64,000 nucleotides of DNA from Lancefieldella sp018380095 (GTDB lineage: Bacteria > Actinomycetota > Coriobacteriia > Coriobacteriales > Atopobiaceae): the NCBI GenBank assembly GCA_018380095.1, contig JAGZUI010000005.1, positions 1 to 64,000 on the forward strand, given 5' to 3'. A model generated the notes under the pieces. The model was not told the DNA's origin. It made no database searches and saw only the letters and a list, made by a program, of their open reading frames with translations. Positions 59,428 through 64,000 of the stretch are shown here, piece by piece. The position numbers and the translations under genes are program-made. Within the stretch, counting starts at the first letter, position 1; every line of letters begins with the position of its first letter.

Positions 59428-61421
59428 GTGCCACCAAACACTTTCTTAACATCAATTTCTAAAGGGATCTCAATATCAATGACGGGAATGGTCAGCTTTG
59501 CAATTGTGATTTTGTCAGGCAAATATTGCAGAGAAAATGCGCCAAGAGAACGAGCTAAAGCAATTGGATCTGATGTATTAGGTATTTTCTGAACTAGCTC
59601 ACGAATCGTTGATTCTTTATCGAAGCCAGTTTGTTTCAAAATTCTTTCTGTATTAACAAGAACAGGCTTCATTTGTCTTAAATCACTTGGCTCTAATCCG
59701 GCGTCAATGACTATTTGTTTCAAAGCACTCTGTAATTTTGAGCCGATGCTTCCACCTGTAATTCCGTCAACGTTATCAAGAAATTCTGATAGTTTAGAGG
59801 ACCAAGAAGTTACGCCATCCCCATATGAGATTAAAAGAGATCCCCACAAGCTCATTACTTTATCTATGGTCTGTCCGATAAAACCTCCTTTCCTTTCAAC
59901 CTGGTCAAAAAAGCTTGAAAGAACGTTATTTGTGGATGAGTTATCTGGGGCAAGTACTGCACCAGATATTGCATATCCTTCTGGGAGAAAAACCGACTGC
60001 TCAAGCGTTCCCAAACTTCCTTGGAATTCTGGAGATGAGCTTCCTCTCCTCACAAATGAAATACATCCCCAAGCACCCGGTGGACATAATCTGGGCCTAG
60101 CAACCTTCAAAGCATCAAGTGCTTTTTGAAATAAACCTGTTGATTTATCTGCAGCTTCAGACAACTCCTTTTGTAAATCTTTTATTTGCTGACGTGATGA
60201 TTCATAAACTTCAGATTCTTCGACTACGATTTTCCAGTAGAACTCAAACCCGTTATCAATATTTGTCGAAGCAGAAGCCACTCTTCCCACATCGCCGCTC
60301 GTAAAATGACAATGTTGACACTCATGAACCGCTCCAGAGTCTAAATCTTGTAACGACGCAAATCCTGCGTTTTCTCCAGTTGCACCTGGACAGGACCTAT
60401 GAGCATGAATGGTTTTCTCGCCATTTTCATAGGTGCAAGGCCAAATAGGCTTTAGATACAGGTCTGTTTTCTTTGTCTCTTCTAAATTATGTGGTAATCG
60501 AGGCAAATTCATTTCAACCTCACCATCAGCTGTTTCTTTATAAAATCCTTTAGAAAGTTCCGTAAACGCAAAGTTGTAAAACGCTTTTCGTATAGCAGAA
60601 TCACGTAATTCTTCTGCAGTGCTTCCATTGACAATTTCTTGATCATATCGAGCTCTGTAATATGCTCTAGCTCGCTTTAAAGCGATACCGAACGTCCAGG
60701 AAGTTGGCGACGGGATAGATGGATTTATATCCCCAGAAAGACCAGCGAGATGCTCTGCTCTTTCACGCATAGAATACGGACCTCCACCGCAGTCTGCCTC
60801 CCACGCCCTCTTTTTAGATGTCTCTGCTTTACTTTGTAACTCTTCAATCTGTTTTGCTATCTGCTGTAATAGCTCGCTCTGTTCTTTTAATTCATCTGAC
60901 GAAACGTCGCTATTTAAATGTCCAAAATCAGATTGTGACTGAGCGGGAAATAAAAGAGCTGATCCCACGAAGTTACCCGCATCAGTAGAGTTCTTTTGTA
61001 TACAAGAGCTCGCCGCCATTGCTGCAAAAACTGGAAGCATTTTTTCAGTTTCCTCTAAGCCTTCACAAGCTGAAGTAGCAAATTTTTTACGCGCTTCAAG
61101 TGTCTTAAAACCTGCATCACACAATTTAGAACCCGCTGAAGCTAAACCTGGAACACATGAAGCAACCAATCCGGCTCCAACACATAACAATCCTGATAAC
61201 CCAAGACTCAAAATGCTTGCATCAATTACCTGCGCAATAGTTGTGTATTTAGCTACGACATTTTCTCCTGCCATAGAAGCCGCATCTGCTATTGACTGAG
61301 TTTTGTATGCTCTCGATGAAACCCAAGCGACCGATACCAGTGCGAATACAAGCGCTAGACATACTAAAAGCGCACTTGCAAAAGCGATTGACGTAATACC
61401 GCCTGTATCGTCTATAAACAT
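59424..61421 (-). CDS. large TadG-like membrane protein with CxxC-type zinc motif
   Basis: A 665-residue protein. Residues 1-45 have the TadG-type start (DDTGGITSIAFASALLVCLALVFALV), and the rest is extracytoplasmic with helical segments (about 60-120 and 200-240). Near residue 320 the stretch HAHRSCPGATGEN followed by HECQHCHF suggests a small metal-binding module like those in secreted cell-surface proteins. TadG-like proteins are pilus-locus components. I chose the ATG at 61421; the frame is open further into the TadE gene. It is much longer than the usual 300-500 residues. Confidence 0.65.
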   Translation of the reverse strand: MFIDDTGGITSIAFASALLVCLALVFALVSVAWVSSRAYKTQSIADAASMAGENVVAKYTTIAQVIDASILSLGLSGLLCVGAGLVASCVPGLASAGSKLCDAGFKTLEARKKFATSACEGLEETEKMLPVFAAMAASSCIQKNSTDAGNFVGSALLFPAQSQSDFGHLNSDVSSDELKEQSELLQQIAKQIEELQSKAETSKKRAWEADCGGGPYSMRERAEHLAGLSGDINPSIPSPTSWTFGIALKRARAYYRARYDQEIVNGSTAEELRDSAIRKAFYNFAFTELSKGFYKETADGEVEMNLPRLPHNLEETKKTDLYLKPIWPCTYENGEKTIHAHRSCPGATGENAGFASLQDLDSGAVHECQHCHFTSGDVGRVASASTNIDNGFEFYWKIVVEESEVYESSRQQIKDLQKELSEAADKSTGLFQKALDALKVARPRLCPPGAWGCISFVRRGSSSPEFQGSLGTLEQSVFLPEGYAISGAVLAPDNSSTNNVLSSFFDQVERKGGFIGQTIDKVMSLWGSLLISYGDGVTSWSSKLSEFLDNVDGITGGSIGSKLQSALKQIVIDAGLEPSDLRQMKPVLVNTERILKQTGFDKESTIRELVQKIPNTSDPIALARSLGAFSLQYLPDKITIAKLTIPVIDIEIPLEIDVKKVFGGT

Positions 61422-61449
61422 GGAAAGTCCAAGCTTTATTCTCTTATGT

Positions 61450-61920
61450 TTATCCTTTCCAAAAGGCAATCCAATCCGCATAAGAACCCTCAATCCAATC
61501 TGGATACGTACTAGCAGATAAACTTGAATGCAAGACAATCCCTTGGTTATCCGTCTGACCTGCAAGGAATAAACACCAGCCTATTGGCGGCATCGCTGCC
61601 ACATGACCCGTAATTTCAATCAAGACATCGTTTTCTTTTTTATCAATAGAGATATTCCAGTCCTCATCTCCACCCTTATGAAATAGAGGTATCTCTGGTA
61701 TAGCCTTAAGTCTGCGTTTGATATAGGACTCTATTAACTCAGTGTCAGAAGACGTTGTTGCTACTCTTAATCCTTCTGCACAGGCTCCATCCATAACTGT
61801 CTTTGTGTAGAGAATGCAAACAGGTTCTACAAGCAATGCAATAATCATCAGAATAACGGGAAATAACAGCGCAGCTTCTACTGACGCTTGACCAGCATTC
61901 TGTTTAAAACGAGAGAACAT
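61450..61920 (-). CDS. TadE-like pseudopilin, second
   Basis: A 156-residue protein: basic leader, cleavage-type site AG|QASVE, hydrophobic helix about 15-35 (AALLFPVILMIIALLVEPVCIL) and an extracytoplasmic C-terminal domain. It matches TadE pseudopilins. It overlaps the preceding pilin-like gene by 17 bases and is followed by the TadG-like gene. Confidence 0.8.
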   Translation of the reverse strand: MFSRFKQNAGQASVEAALLFPVILMIIALLVEPVCILYTKTVMDGACAEGLRVATTSSDTELIESYIKRRLKAIPEIPLFHKGGDEDWNISIDKKENDVLIEITGHVAAMPPIGWCLFLAGQTDNQGIVLHSSLSASTYPDWIEGSYADWIAFWKG

Positions 61921-62152
61921 CTTTGGCTAAATCTAAAAGAGAGTCATGCATAGTATGTGAAGCAGCTTGAGTAGCCAGTTGAACAACTGCTCCATTTTGC
62001 ACAAAGTGATATATCACACCAAGAGACGTAATGACAATTAAGCACGAAAATAAAACTAGAGCATATTCAAGCGTTGCTTGTCCTTGTGTATTCTTAACAC
62101 CTAGTTTGATTGCTCTAATAGATTCTTCGCATCTTGAGTGGATATGTGACAT
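61904..62152 (-). CDS. small pilin-like protein of tad locus
   Basis: An 82-residue protein. After a 22-residue leader it has QG|QATLEYALVLF, exactly the G-XXXX-EY site of Flp-type prepilins, then a hydrophobic helix and a short polar tail (LATQAASHTMHDSLLD). It may be a second Flp or a pseudopilin. GGAGGG precedes the ATG at 62152. The gene overlaps its upstream neighbour by 52 bases. Confidence 0.7.
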   Translation of the reverse strand: MSHIHSRCEESIRAIKLGVKNTQGQATLEYALVLFSCLIVITSLGVIYHFVQNGAVVQLATQAASHTMHDSLLDLAKDVLSF

Positions 62153-62565
62153 GTTGAGACCCTCCTTATCTCTCCTTGATCAGAAACAGTCACAAGTTCT
62201 GACCAATTTCCACCATTAACTAAACAGCCCCATACATTGCCGGCTATGTCTAAATATCCGGAATAAACAAGCACACAATCAGCTCTTTGCTGATAGCCCT
62301 CTAAAATACTCTGGGCTTCGTTTTGAATAGTTTCTTTACTATCTCTTTGCACGGAATTCTGTTTAAACAAATCTTCTGCTGCTGCATATGAGATTGGCTG
62401 TTCATTGGCTTTTTTGTCGTCTCTATTTTCATGAGTCTGCACATAGTCTGAGCTCGTATTTGATGAATGGTCCTGTTTTCTTGGTAATACGAGAAGTGCA
62501 GCAAATAGCAAACATACAGTGACAATAATGAACACAGAATAAGCAGCAGTGCTCTTTCTGCTCAT
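62101..62565 (-). CDS. membrane-anchored protein of tad locus
   Basis: A 154-residue protein with one N-terminal membrane helix (about 9-27) and a polar extracytoplasmic domain (about 30-154) with a CVLVYSGYLDIAGNVWGC segment and several Asn and Ser residues. I recognise no family. It lies between the flp pilin gene (four-base overlap) and the pilin-like gene, so it is probably a pilus accessory protein. Confidence 0.55.
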   Translation of the reverse strand: MSRKSTAAYSVFIIVTVCLLFAALLVLPRKQDHSSNTSSDYVQTHENRDDKKANEQPISYAAAEDLFKQNSVQRDSKETIQNEAQSILEGYQQRADCVLVYSGYLDIAGNVWGCLVNGGNWSELVTVSDQGEIRRVSTCHISTQDAKNLLEQSN

Positions 62566-62750
62566 AGAGAATTAATTCCCGATGTAATTGCTTCCCAAAG
62601 CTCAGAAATTTTACCTTTAAAAGCAATGATTGCGACAATCGCAATGACTACAAGTACGCCAACTAAAATTGCATACTCTGTAGTTCCCTGTCCAGATTCA
62701 TCCTCTTTTAAGCCTTGTAGATACCTAAAAAATTGATAGAAGAACATCAT
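62562..62750 (-). CDS. flp: Flp-type pilin
   Basis: A 62-residue prepilin. After a 20-residue leader comes ESG|QGTTEYAILVGVLVVIAI: Gly at -1, Glu at +5 and Tyr at +6, the Flp prepilin-peptidase signature, then the hydrophobic pilin helix and a short C-terminus. Such pilins polymerise into thin Tad pili used for adhesion. GAAAGGA precedes the ATG. Confidence 0.88.
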   Translation of the reverse strand: MMFFYQFFRYLQGLKEDESGQGTTEYAILVGVLVVIAIVAIIAFKGKISELWEAITSGINSL

Positions 62751-62765
62751 CGACTTTCCTTTCTC

Positions 62766-63377
62766 TTAAGAAGAAAATGCAGGTCCAAGCAAGGGACCTA
62801 AAATTGCAAGTAACATTGCTGGAACAATCAGCGTTCCTAGAGGGATGAGCATTTTAATTGGGATCTTTTCAATTTCCGTTTCTAACAGCGAACGCTGCTC
62901 ATCGCGAAGAACTGAAGCTTGTCTATCTAATATTTCTGCAAGAGGAGTTCCAAAAGTAAGCGCTTCATTCACAACAGTCGCAAAGCTTTTAAGCGATGGA
63001 ACTCCTACTTTTGCCGCCATCTGATTGAGTGCTTCTTCGCGAGTAGTAGCACCAAGCTTCCAAGTCATATGAGCATTTGAAAGCTCTCTCGATAATTCTC
63101 CAGATTCTCGCAAACAATACAGATCAAGCGCTGAATCAAAAGATAGCCCTGATGACAGCCCAAGAATCAAAATGTCAATCATTTCTGGCATCTCACGTAG
63201 GCATGATTTTCTTGTAAACTCAGACTTTGCCCGGAGGCTCATTCTCTTGTGACTTTTTATGCCACTTATAATTTGCTGATAATAGCTATGGACATCAAAA
63301 TGATTCAAATTGACGGGAACAACTAGGGCGAGAATACCTATGCATGTTGCAAATAATACGGAGCATAGTAAATCCAT
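62766..63377 (-). CDS. tadC: TadC-type pilus assembly membrane protein
   Basis: The 203-residue product has an N-terminal helix (about 4-22), a cytoplasmic GspF-like helical bundle (about 40-155; EMPEMIDILILGLSSGLSFDSALDLYC, ATTREEALNQMAAKVGVPSLKSF) and a C-terminal membrane segment. It is the inner-membrane platform partner of TadB. The ATG at 63377 overlaps the TadB stop by one base (TGATG). The frame is open further upstream, but that part overlaps TadB. Confidence 0.82.
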   Translation of the reverse strand: MDLLCSVLFATCIGILALVVPVNLNHFDVHSYYQQIISGIKSHKRMSLRAKSEFTRKSCLREMPEMIDILILGLSSGLSFDSALDLYCLRESGELSRELSNAHMTWKLGATTREEALNQMAAKVGVPSLKSFATVVNEALTFGTPLAEILDRQASVLRDEQRSLLETEIEKIPIKMLIPLGTLIVPAMLLAILGPLLGPAFSS

Positions 63378-64000
63378 CACTTCATTACTCCTTTCATAAT
63401 GCTTCGAATAATCAAAAGAGCAGCGCAATCCATGACCATTGCAATTGATGTGCATATAACGCCCGATGGCGTAAATAAACCCTTTTGAAAGTCCGGCGAT
63501 AGAAGCGACAAGACAATCAATAAAACAACTGGGAGAAGACATACAATTCGAGCAGATAATCTAACTTGAGCAGTCTTTGTTGCCATGAGCCTTTGATTCT
63601 TCTCTTGTAATTCAACTAACTCGGCAGTTTTCTGTAAAAGACTCTTAAGCGGAGACCCTGTTCTATGTGAAATTACTAAGGCGCTAGCCAGCAAATTAAC
63701 ACCTGGAGCATCCAACCTTTCTGCCAAGTCCTCAATAGCTTCTTCGATAGGAAAACCGCACTTGATTTGCATGTCAGCAATATAAAAATTTTCTGATACG
63801 ACACCTTCTGTGTGTTTACTGACATATTCAATAGATTGTGAAAGTGTGAGACCTGATCCAAGAGCAACGGCGATTGTTCTAAAAATCGAAGGCATCATAT
63901 GGGCGATTTCTAAAGCAGATTGATGCTTGGCATGTTCATATAGAAAATAAGGAACGAGAAATAACGAGAAAACACCGCAAAGCGTACCTATTGCAGACTC
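63377..64000 (-). CDS. tadB: TadB-type pilus assembly membrane protein, partial
   Basis: 208 codons are visible, open to the right edge; the 5' end lies outside the window. The protein has a GspF-like bundle (AHMMPSIFRTIAVALGSGLTLSQSIEYVSKH; LASALVISHRTGSPLKSLLQKTAELVELQEKNQRL) and C-terminal membrane helices (about 150-205). With TadC it forms the pilus motor platform driven by the TadA ATPase, whose gene should lie further right. An internal ATG at 63898 is not the start. Confidence 0.82.
   Translation of the reverse strand, partial: ESAIGTLCGVFSLFLVPYFLYEHAKHQSALEIAHMMPSIFRTIAVALGSGLTLSQSIEYVSKHTEGVVSENFYIADMQIKCGFPIEEAIEDLAERLDAPGVNLLASALVISHRTGSPLKSLLQKTAELVELQEKNQRLMATKTAQVRLSARIVCLLPVVLLIVLSLLSPDFQKGLFTPSGVICTSIAMVMDCAALLIIRSIMKGVMK

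Noticed and set aside
1..64000. CRISPR arrays or insertion sequences
   Set aside because: I saw no spaced direct repeats of 24-40 bp and no transposase frames.

Overview
The window looks like a moderate-GC (mid-40s percent by eye) Gram-positive chromosome. Class A PBP, Lgt and lipobox proteins, an ECF vitamin transporter, a CarD-family regulator, a small RDAC-motif protein, a dTDP-rhamnose pathway with LicD enzymes and a Tad/Flp pilus locus together suggest a coriobacterium of the Atopobium/Lancefieldella/Olsenella type. That assignment is inference from gene content; there is no rRNA gene here.

Layout. 1-2.8 kb is the early/immunity end of a prophage-like element (two divergent XRE regulators, KilA/BRO-type antirepressor, small HTH and membrane proteins). 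It ends next to tRNA-Thr (2970-3045) and three 11-bp direct repeats. 3.1-11.7 kb is mostly minus-strand housekeeping: a DUF523-purine nucleoside phosphorylase fusion, SurA-like lipid-anchored or membrane-anchored chaperone, HEAT-repeat protein, NYN nuclease, a dehydrogenase with a His/Cys-rich tail, DegV, long HPF, a solute-binding lipoprotein and a ComF protein. 11.8-21.4 kb holds an ECF transporter (S component; double ATPase; T component) co-transcribed with two extracytoplasmic proteins carrying DUF4430 (transcobalamin-like) domains, then lgt and dcd. NifU-like and U32 peptidase-like genes follow.

24.6-38.5 kb is a surface-glycan region: rfbC, rfbB-rfbD-rfbA for dTDP-L-rhamnose, two GT2 glycosyltransferases, DUF2304, a flippase, a large membrane protein, and a phosphocholine module (HTH-LicC-LicA fusion, LicB-like permease, two LicD). 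A phosphoglucomutase at 44-45.7 kb can feed the rhamnose branch. 38.5-55.6 kb has tyrS, a PBP1A with a Gly-Thr repeat tail, argR, a C39-like protein whose usual Cys is Ser, a RlmKL with an eroded first methyltransferase half, kup, HAD phosphatase, ACT and CarD proteins, cyclophilin, and a lipoprotein of the tannase-like alpha/beta-hydrolase kind with Ala at the usual nucleophile position. 55.7 kb carries tRNA-Phe. 56-58.3 kb has a DUF2207 protein, and 58.3-64 kb a tad locus (Flp pilin, TadB/TadC, three pseudopilin-like proteins, TadG-like protein) running off the right edge.

The strongest unexplained signal is a short DNA word, GGCGAGAA, often extended to GGCGAGAAACCC. By hand count the 8-mer occurs 28 times on the two strands and the 12-mer six times. 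It lies in intergenic DNA and in genes, in all the reading frames tested, so it is not simply a protein motif. It behaves like a genome-wide signal word (Chi-like, uptake-like or segregation-like); its role is unknown.
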